NCBI GenBank assembly: GCA_021785695.1
Contig: JAJYEQ010000016.1
Coordinates: forward strand, 1 to 38,503
Direction: 5' to 3'
DNA length: 38,503 nt
From: Actinomycetes bacterium
Lineage (GTDB): Bacteria > Actinomycetota > Acidimicrobiia > Acidimicrobiales > RAAP-2
Position numbers and translations under genes: made by a program. Numbering within the stretch: the stretch's first letter is position 1; each line of letters opens with the position of its first letter. This document shows, piece after piece, positions 17,042 through 26,242 of this stretch. The notes below the pieces were generated by a model that worked only from the letters and a program-made list of their open reading frames with translations, was not told where the DNA came from and searched no databases.

Positions 17042-17221
17042 ATGGCAGTCCCGAAGCGAAAGACCTCCAAGGCCAAGACGCGCAGTCGCCGGGCGGCCAA
17101 TTGGCGCCTGAGCGCGCCGGCGCGCAGCGTGTGCCCGCAGTGCGCCACCGCCAAGCTGCCCCACGTGGTGTGTCCCAACTGCGGCTGGTACAAGGGACGC
17201 GTCGCCGTCGAGGTCAACTGA
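17042..17221 (+). CDS. rpmF: 50S ribosomal protein L32
   Basis: A 59-residue bL32, easily missed because it is so short. It begins MAVPKRKTSKAKTRSRRAAN and carries two zinc-binding CxxC pairs, CPQC and CPNC, so it is the C+ form. GGAAAGAGAAG precedes the ATG. It sits in the classic yceD-rpmF-plsX order, and the TTG start of plsX comes one base after its stop. Confidence 0.96.
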   Translation: MAVPKRKTSKAKTRSRRAANWRLSAPARSVCPQCATAKLPHVVCPNCGWYKGRVAVEVN

Positions 17222-17222
17222 G

Positions 17223-18233
17223 TTGCCCCTGCCCATCGCGATCGATGCGATGGGCGGTGACCACGCGCCGGCGGCGGTGATCGCCGGCGCGCGCCGCGCC
17301 GTCGACGAGCTCGGGCTCGAGGTCGTGCTGGTGGGCATCCCCGAGCGCCTCGGCGACGTCGGTGGCCTCCCGGTGGTCGCGTGCACCGAGGAGATCGCGA
17401 TGGGCGACGATCCCGCGGCCAGCGTGCGCACCAAGAAGGACTCGTCGCTGGTGCGCGCCGCCGAGCTGGTGCGCGACGGGCGGGCCGGCGCGATGGTGTC
17501 GGCGGGCAACACCGGGGCCACCATGGCCGCCGCCCTGCTGCGCATGGGCCGCCTGAGCGGCGTGGCGCGCCCCTGCATCGCCCTGCCGATCCCGCGCCCC
17601 GGGCACACGCCGGCCATCCTGGTGGACGCGGGGGCCAACGCCGAGTGCACCCCCGAGATGCTCGTCCAGTTCGCCACCATGGCGGCCAGCTTCGTGTCGG
17701 TGCACCACGGCGTGGCCGAGCCCACCGTCGGCCTGCTCTCCATCGGCGAGGAGTCCAGCAAGGGGACGCCGCTGGTCAAGGGGACCCACGAGCTGCTGGC
17801 CCGCTCGGGACTGCGCTTTGCCGGCAACGTCGAAGGTCGCGACCTCATCCCGTCGCCGGTCGACGTCGTGGTCACCGACGGGTTCACGGGCAACGTGGCC
17901 CTCAAGACACTCGAGGGGGCGCTCCGGTTCGTCTTCGGCGCCCTGATCGAGGCGGCGGGCGTCGACGAGGAGAGCCGTGCCGCCGGTGCCGTGCTGTGGC
18001 GTACCCTCGGCCCCACCGTGGCGTCGCTGACCCCCGAGAGCCAGGGCGGGGCGGTGCTGCTGGGCCTCAAGGGCATCTGCGTGATCAGCCACGGCTCCTC
18101 CAACGACACGGCGGTGCGCAACGCCATCCGCGTGGCCGCCGAGATGCGCGACGCGGACGTCGTGGGCCGCCTGCGCGCGGCCATTGCCGCCCTGGTGGCG
18201 ACGGATCCCAAAGCCCCCGGCGCCGCGCGCTGA
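17223..18233 (+). CDS. plsX: Phosphate acyltransferase PlsX
   Basis: PlsX makes acyl-phosphate from acyl-ACP and phosphate for phosphatidic acid synthesis, at the inner face of the membrane. This 336-residue protein has IAIDAMGGDHAP at the N-terminus, SAGNTGATMAAALL near 97-110, LVDAGAN, and DGFTGNVALKTLEG near 220-233, all family hallmarks. TTG at 17223 is the nearest start before the conserved N-terminus and follows the rpmF stop by one base, which suggests coupled translation. acpP follows, as in many bacteria. Confidence 0.95.
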   Translation: MPLPIAIDAMGGDHAPAAVIAGARRAVDELGLEVVLVGIPERLGDVGGLPVVACTEEIAMGDDPAASVRTKKDSSLVRAAELVRDGRAGAMVSAGNTGATMAAALLRMGRLSGVARPCIALPIPRPGHTPAILVDAGANAECTPEMLVQFATMAASFVSVHHGVAEPTVGLLSIGEESSKGTPLVKGTHELLARSGLRFAGNVEGRDLIPSPVDVVVTDGFTGNVALKTLEGALRFVFGALIEAAGVDEESRAAGAVLWRTLGPTVASLTPESQGGAVLLGLKGICVISHGSSNDTAVRNAIRVAAEMRDADVVGRLRAAIAALVATDPKAPGAAR

Positions 18234-18238
18234 CTGGC

Positions 18239-18244
18239 TAGTGT
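18239..18244 (+). promoter_or_regulatory. -10 hexamer TAGTGT for acpP
   Basis: TAGTGT just after the plsX stop would start transcription near 18251, with a leader that carries the strong AAGGAAGGAGG ribosome binding site. Confidence 0.4.
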
Positions 18245-18270
18245 GGGGCCCCAAGGAAGGAGGTCCGGCG

Positions 18271-18558
18271 ATGACCGATGAGACGGACCTCGGCCCGCTC
18301 AACCGGGACGTGGTGCTGGCGCTCGTGCGCGAGGAGTTGGCCGACATCCTCGAGAAGGACGCCGCGGACATTCCTGAGGACGCCACGTTCGCCGATGTTG
18401 GCGCCGACTCCCTGGCGCTGATCGAGTTGGTCGAGGCGCTCGAGGAGCGGCTGGCGACGCGCGTGCCGGCGTTCCACATCGACGACGCCGACCTGGAGGG
18501 CCTGACGTCGGTTCGTGACGCCGTCGACTACGTGACGGCCAAGCTCCCGGCCACCTGA
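18271..18558 (+). CDS. acpP: Acyl carrier protein
   Basis: A 95-residue acidic carrier protein. GADSLALIELVE contains the serine (in DSL) that receives 4'-phosphopantetheine. The N-terminus is about 15 residues longer than that of E. coli ACP. The ATG at 18271 is set by AAGGAAGGAGG 7-8 nt upstream, the strongest Shine-Dalgarno in the region, as expected for an abundant protein. It lies between plsX and rnc, a conserved order. Confidence 0.93.
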   Translation: MTDETDLGPLNRDVVLALVREELADILEKDAADIPEDATFADVGADSLALIELVEALEERLATRVPAFHIDDADLEGLTSVRDAVDYVTAKLPAT

Positions 18559-18572
18559 CGAGGGGTGCCCCG

Positions 18573-19253
18573 GTGCCGGTCGCTTTGGGGGACCTGGCAC
18601 GACGACTCGGGCTGGACCCGCACAGCGACTACCTGACGGTCGCGCTGACCCACTCGAGCCACGCCGCCGAGCACGGCGGCACCTCCAACGAGCGCTTCGA
18701 GTTCCTGGGCGACGCCGTGGTGGACCTGGCCGTCGCCGACCAGCTGGTGCGCGACCACCCCGACCTCGACGAGGGCCAGGCGTCACTGGTGCGCTCGCGC
18801 ACCGTGTCCGAGGCGGCGCTGGCCGCGGCCGCCACGCGCCTGGAGCTCGGCGCGCTGCTGCGGGTGGGTCGCGGGGAGCGCAAGACGGGTGGCCCGGCCC
18901 GCCCCTCGCTGCTGGCCGACGCCTTCGAGGCCGTGGTGGCGGCGCTCTACCTGGAGCGCGGCTACGAGGCGGCGCGCGCGTTCGTGCGCGAGGCCCTCGA
19001 GCCCGAACTGGAGCGAGCTCTGGCGACCCGGGACCGGGTGGATCCCAAGTCGCGGCTGCGCCAGTGGACCGAGACGACGGGCCGGGGCGTACCGGTCTAC
19101 GAGGTCACGGCGACCGGGGTCTCCCACGACCCGACCTACCACGCGAGCGTTCGCGTCGCCGGCCACGTCCTGGGACGGGGCCGGGGGACGTCCAAGAAGG
19201 CCGCCGAGGCCGCCGCGGCCCGCTCGGCCTGGGAGCGGCGCGACGATGCCTGA
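18573..19253 (+). CDS. rnc: Ribonuclease III
   Basis: A 226-residue dsRNA endonuclease for rRNA and mRNA processing. The signature NERFEFLGDAV contains the catalytic E40 and D47; D116 and E119 in DAFE complete the metal site. The C-terminal dsRNA-binding domain (about 150-220) ends with GTSKKAAEAAAARSAW. GAGGGG precedes the GTG start. The last 8 bp overlap the mutM start. Confidence 0.96.
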   Translation: MPVALGDLARRLGLDPHSDYLTVALTHSSHAAEHGGTSNERFEFLGDAVVDLAVADQLVRDHPDLDEGQASLVRSRTVSEAALAAAATRLELGALLRVGRGERKTGGPARPSLLADAFEAVVAALYLERGYEAARAFVREALEPELERALATRDRVDPKSRLRQWTETTGRGVPVYEVTATGVSHDPTYHASVRVAGHVLGRGRGTSKKAAEAAAARSAWERRDDA

Positions 19254-20148
19254 GCTGCCCGAGGTCGAGACGGTGCGGGCCTCGCTGGCTCGCGACCTGG
19301 TGGGGAGGCGCATTCGCGCCGTCGCGGTCACCAACGGCCGCGCCGTGCGCCGCCACGCGTCGGCGCGCGAGTTCCGTGCGCGCCTCGAGGGCCGCGTCAT
19401 CCGCAGCGTCGAGCGGCTGGGCAAGTACCTGGTGATGGCCCTGGACAACGGGGACCACCTGGTCGTGCACCTGGGCATGTCGGGCCGCCTGCTGCGGGCC
19501 AAGGGTCCCAAGGAGCCGCGCGCCAAGCACACCCACGTCGTGTTCACGCTGTCCCCGGCGGGCGAGCTGCGCTACGTGGACCCGCGAACCTTCGGGGAGC
19601 TGTTCGTGTCGAGCCCCCCCGCCGAGGGCGACGAGGTGGTGGCGCCACCGGTGGCGCGCCTGGTGATGGGGGGTGACGGCATGTCCGTGCGCCGCCGGGT
19701 GCCCGAGCTCGCGCACCTGGGGATCGACCCCCTGGCCGATCAGGTCGCCTGGGACCGCTTCGGCGCCATCGTGCGCAGCCGGCCCGGGGCGCTCAAGGCG
19801 GTCCTCACCGACCAGGACATCGTGGCCGGCCTCGGGAACATCTACGCCGACGAGATCCTCTTCACCGCGGGGCTGCGCTTCGACCGCCCGGCGGCCAGTC
19901 TGACCACCATCGAGACCCGGCGCCTGTTCCGCGCGGTGATCGAGATCCTGGCCGACGCCGTCAAGGCCGGCGGCTCGACGCTGGACGATGAGCAGTTCGT
20001 CGACCCCGACGGGCACCCGGGTACCTACCAGGAGAGCCACCAGGTCTACGGGCGCGAGGGCCAGCCCTGCCCGCAGTGCCGCCGGCCGGTCGAGCGGGCG
20101 GTCTTCCACGGCCGCGCCACGTTCTGGTGCCCGGCCTGCCAGGCCTGA
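19246..20148 (+). CDS. mutM: Formamidopyrimidine-DNA glycosylase
   Basis: A 300-residue bifunctional glycosylase/AP lyase of base excision repair that removes 8-oxoguanine and formamidopyrimidines. It begins MPELPEVETVR, with the catalytic P2 and E3; K60 (in RLGKYL) is the conserved DNA-contacting lysine. GLGNIYADEILF forms the H2TH region, and the C-terminal zinc finger is CPQC followed by CPAC. The ATG overlaps the rnc stop by 8 bp. The rnc-mutM-smc order is common in actinobacteria. Confidence 0.97.
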   Translation: MPELPEVETVRASLARDLVGRRIRAVAVTNGRAVRRHASAREFRARLEGRVIRSVERLGKYLVMALDNGDHLVVHLGMSGRLLRAKGPKEPRAKHTHVVFTLSPAGELRYVDPRTFGELFVSSPPAEGDEVVAPPVARLVMGGDGMSVRRRVPELAHLGIDPLADQVAWDRFGAIVRSRPGALKAVLTDQDIVAGLGNIYADEILFTAGLRFDRPAASLTTIETRRLFRAVIEILADAVKAGGSTLDDEQFVDPDGHPGTYQESHQVYGREGQPCPQCRRPVERAVFHGRATFWCPACQA

Positions 20149-20167
20149 GCCGGCGCGGGGCAGTTGC

Positions 20168-20173
20168 TAGCGT
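20168..20173 (+). promoter_or_regulatory. -10 hexamer TAGCGT, leaderless smc promoter
   Basis: TAGCGT ends 6 nt before the smc GTG at 20180, giving a transcript that begins at the start codon. Confidence 0.5.
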
Positions 20174-20179
20174 CTAGCC

Positions 20180-23100
20180 GTGTTTCTCAAGCGTCTGACG
20201 ATGCGAGGCTTCAAGTCCTTCGCCGATAACACGGCCATCGACTTCGAGCCCGGGGTCACCGCCATTGTGGGGCCCAACGGCTCGGGCAAGTCCAACGTCG
20301 TCGACGCGGTCACCTGGGTCCTGGGGGCCCAGAGCACGCGCGCCTTGCGCAGCGCCAAGATGGACGACGTCATCTTTGCGGGGACCGGGTCGCGCCCGGC
20401 GCTGGGGCGCGCCGAGGTCTCCTTGACCCTGGACAACGCCTCGGGTCGCCTGGGGATCGAGGGCGCCGAGGTGACCATCGGGCGCACGCTGTTTCGCAAC
20501 GGCGAGTCCGAGTACGCCATCAACGGCGCCGTGTGCCGGCTGATGGACATCCAAGAGCTGCTCGGCGACTCGGGCGTGGGGCGCCAGCAGCACATGATCA
20601 TCGGGCAAGGCCAGCTGGACGCCGTGTTGAGCGCCAGCCCCGAGAGCCGACGCGCGATCATCGAGGAGGCCGCCGGCGTGCTGAAGCATCGGCGCCGCAA
20701 GGAGCGCGCCGAGCGGCGCCTGGGCCAGACCCAGGAGAACCTCGAGCGCCTGGGCGACCTGGTGCGCGAGCTGCGCCGCCAGATGCGTCCCCTGGAGCGC
20801 CAGGCGGCGTCGGCGCGCTCGTACGTGGAGATCGAGCGCTCGCTCGGGGACGCGCGCGGCGAGCTCTACCAGCGCCGCCGCGCCGACCTGGCCGCGCGCG
20901 AGCGCGTGCTGGAGGCCGCGGATCGCGCGGCCGCCGAGGACCAGGCGCGTCTGGCCGCGCAACTGGAGATGCTCGAGGAGGCCAGCGCCGCCGCCGCCGC
21001 CGAGATGGCCAGTGGTCGCGGCGAGTCGTTGGCGACCACGCTGGGCGAGGTGCGGCGCCTGGGGGAGCGCTGTCGGGGCGTGGCCTCGGTGATCACCGAG
21101 CGCCAGCGCGCCACGCTGGCGGCCCTCGACGCGGCCGCCGACGTGAACGTGGTGGCGACCTTGGAAGCCGACGAGGCGCGACTCGTCCGGGATCTCGCAG
21201 CGGTGGCCAGCGACGAGCAGGCCTTGGACCCCGAGAGGGCCGCGCTGATCGCGCGCCAGGGGGGCGTGGCCACTCAGCGGGCCGAGCTGGAAGCGGCGTC
21301 GTCGCCCGACACCTCCGTCGAGTCGGCCGCCGCCGCCCTGCGCGAGCGCGTGGCGGCCGCCGAGCGAGCACTGGCCGCCCTCGAGGAGCGCCGCCAGCGG
21401 GTCCAGCGGCGACGGGACGCGCTGACGGCCAGCGCCGCGGCCGACGAGCGGGCCCGCCGCGAGCTCGACGCGCAGTTGGGCGGGGCCGCCGAGCGGGTCG
21501 CGGCCGCGACCGACGCGGTCAGCCAGGCGCGCGCCGAGCTGGCTCGCGTCGAGGAGCAGGCGGGTGGGGCGCGCGGTGCGCGCGACGAGGCGCGCGCCGA
21601 GGCGGCCCGGGCCCAGGCGCGCGCCGAGGCGCTCGCGCGCGCCTACCACGAGCTGAGCGGCGCCTCGACGCGCGACGTCCTCGAGGACGTCGCGGGTGTG
21701 GTGGGCGCGCTGCTGGACGTCATCGACGTGGACCCGGCCGCCGTGCGCGCGGTCGATGCCGCCGTGGGGGCCTCGCTCGGGGCGACGGTCATGGCGGGCC
21801 CCGGGGCCGCGCGCGCCGCCCTGGAGCGCCTGCGCGACGTCGGCGACGTGGGCCTGGTGCTGACGAGTGGGGCCGAGATCGCGTCGGCGCCCACGCCCGA
21901 GGACTGCGAGCCGGTGCGCGCGCTGGTGCGGGCCCGCTCCTCGGAGCCCGCCGTCGAGCGGCTCCTGGACTCGCTGCTCACGGGGGCGGTGGTCGCGCCG
22001 ACGTGGGAACGCGCCTTGGAGCTGGCGGCAACCCGACCGGATCTGGTGGTGGTGACCCGCGAGGGTGACCGACTGGCGCGCTCGGGTTGGCGCGTGGGGA
22101 CGGGTCACGCGGCCGTGACCCGCGTGGCGGTCGAGCAGGCCGAGGCCGCCGCCGCGGCGACGGCCAGTGAGGCGCGGGGAGCCGACGCCGCCGCGGCGCA
22201 GGCCGAGGCGGGCGTGGAGAACCAGCGGGGCATCCTGGCGGCCGCCGAGCGGGCCGAGGTCGAGGCCCGGAGTCGGGTGGCCCAGCTCGAGGCCGAGCGG
22301 CGACGCCTGGAGGGGCGCCAGGCCGACGCCGCCGACGCTGCCGGCGCCGTGGACAGTGAGGAGCGTGAGATCGAGGTGCGCACGGCCGAGGTCGCGGCCG
22401 CGCGCGACGCGGACCGCGACGCGCTGCCGGCGATCGAGGAGCGGGCCCGCGAGGTCGCCGCCGAGCGGGCCGCGCGGGCCAGCGCGAGCGAGCGCCTGCG
22501 CGCACTCGAGGAGGTCGTGACAGCCCAGCTCCAGGATCTGGCCCGGCGCGAGGCGGCCGTGGCCGAGCGGCGCAGCCTCATCGAGCAGCGGCGCGCCGAG
22601 CTCGAGCGGCGCCTGCACGGGCACGCCGATGAGCGCGAGGTGGCCGCCCAGCGACGCCAGGGGCTCGAGGCCGACCAGCAGGCCCTGGTCCGCCTGGCTG
22701 AGGTGGTCGCTGCCCAGGCCGTCGAGGTCGAGCGACTCCAGCGCGTGCTCGACACGGACTATCGCGCCCAGCTGGAGGTGGCGCGGGCGGGAGCCGCGCA
22801 CCTCGAGAGCCTGCGGACCCAGCGCCAGGAGCTGGACCAGCGCCTGGTGGTGGTGCGTGACGCGCAGCGCCACGCCCAAGTCGAGCTGGCCGAGCTGCAC
22901 GCGCGCCGGGTCGCCCTCGAGGAGGCCGTCACCCGGGACCACGTGGACACCGGGGCCGTCGCCGAGCCCGATCCGGCGACCCCGACCACCGAGCTCGAAG
23001 AGCGCGTCGGCGAGCTCGAGGCCCGCCGCAGCGCGCTGGGCCCCATCAACCCCCTGGCGCTCGACGAGCTGGCCGAGCTCGAGGAGCGCCACCGCCTGCT

Positions 23101-23644
23101 CGACGAGCAGGTCGCCGACGTGCGCCGGGCGCGCCGCGAGCTCCTCGAGGTCGTGCGGGCCGTCGACGACGAGATCATGACGACGTTCTCGACCGCGGTC
23201 GCCGACGTCAACGAGCACTTCGCGACGCTGGTCACGATGCTCTTCCCCGGCGGGCAGGGCCGCCTCACGTTGACCGACCCCGATGACCCGCTCAACACCG
23301 GCGTCGAGATCGAGGTGCGACCCATGGGCCGTAATGTCCGGCGCATCTCGCTGCTGTCGGGGGGCGAGCGCTCCATGGCCGCCCTGGCGTTCCTGTTCGC
23401 GGTGTTCCGGTCGCGACCGTCGCCCTTCTACCTGATGGACGAGGTCGAGGCGGCCCTCGACGACGTGAACCTGCAGCGCTTCCTCGGGCTCGTCGACGAG
23501 TTCCGCACCGAGGCCCAGATGCTCGTGGTGACCCACCAGAAGCGGACCATGGAGGCCGCCGACGCGCTCTACGGGGTGACCATGGTGCCCGGGGGCTCAT
23601 CGAAGGTGGTCTCCCAGCGCGTGACTCGCGAGGTCGTGGCGTGA
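20180..23644 (+). CDS. smc: Chromosome segregation protein SMC
   Basis: A 1154-residue SMC ATPase that organises the chromosome with ScpA/ScpB (not in this window). Walker A GPNGSGKSN is at 31-39. Long Ala/Arg/Glu-rich coiled coils flank a hinge at about 500-630. The signature LSGGE is at 1059-1063, and the Walker B DE is at 1087-1088 in YLMDEVEAALDD. The length is normal. The GTG start lacks a Shine-Dalgarno and follows a leaderless-type hexamer. The stop overlaps the ftsY start (GTGA). A long antisense frame over this gene is an artefact of GC-rich codons. Confidence 0.97.
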   Translation: MFLKRLTMRGFKSFADNTAIDFEPGVTAIVGPNGSGKSNVVDAVTWVLGAQSTRALRSAKMDDVIFAGTGSRPALGRAEVSLTLDNASGRLGIEGAEVTIGRTLFRNGESEYAINGAVCRLMDIQELLGDSGVGRQQHMIIGQGQLDAVLSASPESRRAIIEEAAGVLKHRRRKERAERRLGQTQENLERLGDLVRELRRQMRPLERQAASARSYVEIERSLGDARGELYQRRRADLAARERVLEAADRAAAEDQARLAAQLEMLEEASAAAAAEMASGRGESLATTLGEVRRLGERCRGVASVITERQRATLAALDAAADVNVVATLEADEARLVRDLAAVASDEQALDPERAALIARQGGVATQRAELEAASSPDTSVESAAAALRERVAAAERALAALEERRQRVQRRRDALTASAAADERARRELDAQLGGAAERVAAATDAVSQARAELARVEEQAGGARGARDEARAEAARAQARAEALARAYHELSGASTRDVLEDVAGVVGALLDVIDVDPAAVRAVDAAVGASLGATVMAGPGAARAALERLRDVGDVGLVLTSGAEIASAPTPEDCEPVRALVRARSSEPAVERLLDSLLTGAVVAPTWERALELAATRPDLVVVTREGDRLARSGWRVGTGHAAVTRVAVEQAEAAAAATASEARGADAAAAQAEAGVENQRGILAAAERAEVEARSRVAQLEAERRRLEGRQADAADAAGAVDSEEREIEVRTAEVAAARDADRDALPAIEERAREVAAERAARASASERLRALEEVVTAQLQDLARREAAVAERRSLIEQRRAELERRLHGHADEREVAAQRRQGLEADQQALVRLAEVVAAQAVEVERLQRVLDTDYRAQLEVARAGAAHLESLRTQRQELDQRLVVVRDAQRHAQVELAELHARRVALEEAVTRDHVDTGAVAEPDPATPTTELEERVGELEARRSALGPINPLALDELAELEERHRLLDEQVADVRRARRELLEVVRAVDDEIMTTFSTAVADVNEHFATLVTMLFPGGQGRLTLTDPDDPLNTGVEIEVRPMGRNVRRISLLSGGERSMAALAFLFAVFRSRPSPFYLMDEVEAALDDVNLQRFLGLVDEFRTEAQMLVVTHQKRTMEAADALYGVTMVPGGSSKVVSQRVTREVVA

Positions 23645-24699
23645 TCGGCGCCGTGGATCCGTGGCCCGTGGTCGGCGCCGTCGTGGTCATCGGGGCCGCC
23701 GCTGCGCGCACCCTGCGCCGGCGCCGCCACCGCCGCCGGCCGGTCCCGCCCGCCCCGGCCCCGGCCCCGCTGCCCGACGTCCTGGTCACCGCGGTCGAGC
23801 CGCGGCCAACCCTCCCGGAGCCCCCGGTCGACCTGGCCGAGCGGCTCGGGCGCTCGCGCGGCGTCTTCGACCGCCTGCGCGGTCTGACCAGCAGCGCCGT
23901 CGGCCCCGAGCAGCTCGCCCTGGTCGAAGAGGTGCTGCTGCGCAGCGACGTGGGGGTCGCCACCACGACCGCGGTGCTGCACCAGCTCGCCGAGGGGGCC
24001 CCCGAGGGCGTGGCGGCCGCCGTGCGCGCCGCGCTGCGGGCCGCTCTGGTGTCTGAGCGCAGCGTGCGGGTCGAGGCCGACGCGGGCCGGGTGGGGGTGT
24101 GGCTGTTCGTCGGCGTGAACGGCGTGGGCAAGACGACGACCATCGGCAAGATCGCCACGCGCGAGGTGCGCGCGGGCCGCCAGGTGATCTTGGCGGCCGG
24201 GGACACCTTCCGCGCGGCCGCGGCGGACCAGCTGGGCCAGTGGGCCGAGCGATCCGGGGCCGACCTCGTGCGCGCCCACGAGGGTGCCGATCCCGGGTCG
24301 GTCGTGCACGACGCCATCGGGCGCGCCGCGTCGCGGGGCGCCGATCTCGTCTTGGCCGACACGGCCGGGCGTCGCGCCAGCAGCACGAACCTGCTCGACG
24401 AGCTGGCCAAGGTGCGCCGCGTGGCCGACCGGGAGCCGGGCCAAGTGCTCGAGACCCTCCTGGTCGTGGACGCGACGACCGGGCAGAACGCGCTCAGCCA
24501 GGCGCGGGAGTTCCTCGCCGCGGCCGCCGTCACCGGGATCGTGCTGACCAAGCTCGACGGCACGGCCCGCGGTGGCATCGTCGTCGCGATCGAGCGCGAG
24601 CTGGGCATCCCGGTCAAGTTCGTGGGCGTGGGCGAGGGGCCCCACGACCTGATCGCCTTCGACCCCGACGCCTTCGTCGCCTCGCTGCTGGAAGCCTGA
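23641..24699 (+). CDS. ftsY: Signal recognition particle receptor FtsY
   Basis: A 352-residue SRP-receptor GTPase that docks translating ribosomes at the membrane. The N-terminus is one hydrophobic helix (about residues 8-22) followed by an Arg-rich stretch and a Pro-Ala linker, instead of the long acidic A domain of E. coli, so it is probably directly membrane-anchored. The NG domain starts near residue 60: G1 GVNGVGKTT at 158-166, DTAGR at 240-244, TKLD at 303-306. Translation is coupled to smc, and ffh follows after 15 bp. Confidence 0.96.
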   Translation: MIGAVDPWPVVGAVVVIGAAAARTLRRRRHRRRPVPPAPAPAPLPDVLVTAVEPRPTLPEPPVDLAERLGRSRGVFDRLRGLTSSAVGPEQLALVEEVLLRSDVGVATTTAVLHQLAEGAPEGVAAAVRAALRAALVSERSVRVEADAGRVGVWLFVGVNGVGKTTTIGKIATREVRAGRQVILAAGDTFRAAAADQLGQWAERSGADLVRAHEGADPGSVVHDAIGRAASRGADLVLADTAGRRASSTNLLDELAKVRRVADREPGQVLETLLVVDATTGQNALSQAREFLAAAAVTGIVLTKLDGTARGGIVVAIERELGIPVKFVGVGEGPHDLIAFDPDAFVASLLEA

Positions 24700-24702
24700 C
24701 GG

Positions 24703-24708
24703 TAGCCT
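24703..24708 (+). promoter_or_regulatory. -10 hexamer TAGCCT, leaderless ffh promoter
   Basis: TAGCCT sits in the 15-bp ftsY-ffh gap and ends 6 nt before the ATG. Confidence 0.5.
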
Positions 24709-24714
24709 GCCACC

Positions 24715-26187
24715 ATGTTTGACGCGCTGGCCGAACGACTCGAGCGCCTCGGCGCCTCCCTGCGCTCGCGGGGGCGGCTGAGCGAGGCAGACCTCGACGA
24801 AGCCTTCGCGGAGGTGCGCACGGCGCTCCTGGAGGCCGACGTCGAGATCACCGTGGTGCGGGCCTTCCTGGAGGCACTGCGGTCGCGCCTAAGCGGGCAG
24901 GCGCTGAGCCAGAGCCTGACGCCGGGCCAGCAGGTCGTCAAGGCGGTTCACGAGCAGCTCATCGAGGTGCTGGGCGGCCAGGCGCTCAAGGTGACCTACG
25001 CCTCGCGCCCCCCGACCGTCGTGCTGCTGGCGGGACTCCAGGGCGCGGGCAAGACCACCGCGGCGGCCAAGCTCGCCGCCTGGTTCAAGGAGCAGGGCCG
25101 CCACCCGCTGCTGGTGGGGGCGGACCTCCAGCGCCCCGCGGCCGTCGAGCAGCTGCGGGTCCTGGGCGCGAAGGTCGGGGTCGACGTGTTCAGCGAGGCG
25201 ACCGACCCCGTGGCGGTGGCGCGGGCGGCGGTCGCCGAGGCGATCCGCGTGGGCCGCGACGTCGTCATCGTCGACACGGCGGGTCGCTTGAGCATCGACG
25301 AGGCGCTCATGGACGAGGTGCGGCGCATCAGCGAGGCCGTGACGCCCCACTACACGTTCCTGGTGATCGACGCGGTCACGGGCCAAGACGCCGTGCACAC
25401 CGCACGCGCCTTCCACGACGCCTTGGACCTCAGCGGCCTGATCGTCACCAAGCTCGACTACGACGCGCGCGGGGGCGCGGTGCTCTCGGCGCGCGGCGTG
25501 GTGGGCCGGCCGGTGGTGTTCGCCTCCACCGGCGAGCAGGTGCGCGACTTCGACCTGTTCCACCCCGACCGGATGGCCTCGCGGATCCTGGGGATGGGGG
25601 ACACCCTGACCCTGATCGAGCAGGCCGAGCGCACCATGGACCGCGACGTCGTGGAGGCCTCGGCCGGGCGGCTCTTGGAGGGAACCTTCACCCTCGACGA
25701 CTTCCTGGCCCAGATGAGCCAGGTGCGCCGCATGGGATCGCTGGGCGGCCTGATGCGCCTGATGCCGGGGATGACCAAGGAGATGCGCAGCGCCGCCTCG
25801 AATCTGGACGAGCGCGAGCTGGACCGGGTCGAGGCCATCATCCGGTCGATGACCCCGGGCGAGCGCCGGACGCCGGCGATCATCGACGGCTCGCGCCGCG
25901 CGCGCATCGCCCGCGGGGCGGGGACCACGGTCAACGCGGTCAACCACCTGCTCAAGCAGTTCGGGGAGATGCGCCGGATGATGCGGCAGGTGGGCAGCGG
26001 CGGGGGCGTCCCGGGGATGCCGTCGCGGGGCCGCCTGGCGGCGATGGCCGGGCGCGGTGGCCCCGAGGCGATGCCCGCGGGCTTCGAGGCCCTGGCCGAG
26101 GGGCTGCGCGCCGGGCGGCCCGCCACGCCCAGCCCCAAGGGCAAGAAGAAGAAGGGCGGTCGCGTCACCCCTCCCAAGCAGCGATAG
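24715..26187 (+). CDS. ffh: Signal recognition particle protein Ffh (SRP54)
   Basis: A 490-residue SRP GTPase that binds signal peptides and 4.5S RNA. N domain at about 1-95; G domain with GLQGAGKTT at 107-115, DTAGRL from 187 and TKLD at 245-248. The methionine-rich M domain begins near residue 300 (GSLGGLMRLMPGMTKEM), and the RNA-binding IIDGSRRARIARGAG segment follows; the C-terminus is a basic Lys-rich tail. The ATG follows a leaderless-type hexamer. Its TAG stop is also the first three bases of the rpsP -10 hexamer. Confidence 0.97.
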   Translation: MFDALAERLERLGASLRSRGRLSEADLDEAFAEVRTALLEADVEITVVRAFLEALRSRLSGQALSQSLTPGQQVVKAVHEQLIEVLGGQALKVTYASRPPTVVLLAGLQGAGKTTAAAKLAAWFKEQGRHPLLVGADLQRPAAVEQLRVLGAKVGVDVFSEATDPVAVARAAVAEAIRVGRDVVIVDTAGRLSIDEALMDEVRRISEAVTPHYTFLVIDAVTGQDAVHTARAFHDALDLSGLIVTKLDYDARGGAVLSARGVVGRPVVFASTGEQVRDFDLFHPDRMASRILGMGDTLTLIEQAERTMDRDVVEASAGRLLEGTFTLDDFLAQMSQVRRMGSLGGLMRLMPGMTKEMRSAASNLDERELDRVEAIIRSMTPGERRTPAIIDGSRRARIARGAGTTVNAVNHLLKQFGEMRRMMRQVGSGGGVPGMPSRGRLAAMAGRGGPEAMPAGFEALAEGLRAGRPATPSPKGKKKKGGRVTPPKQR

Positions 26188-26190
26188 ACT
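26185..26190 (+). promoter_or_regulatory. -10 hexamer TAGACT for rpsP, overlapping the ffh stop
   Basis: TAGACT begins with the ffh TAG stop codon. It would start a transcript near 26197, with a leader of about 45 nt that carries the AAGGA ribosome binding site of rpsP. Confidence 0.5.
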
Positions 26191-26242
26191 TGGTCGCTCG
26201 AGTACCCCGCCGCGTGGCCGTGGGTCGGGAAGGACAGACGTC

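Noticed and set aside
20174..23536. 1120-codon minus-strand open frame over smc
   Set aside because: It is an artefact of the GC-rich third positions of smc; the smc frame has all SMC motifs.
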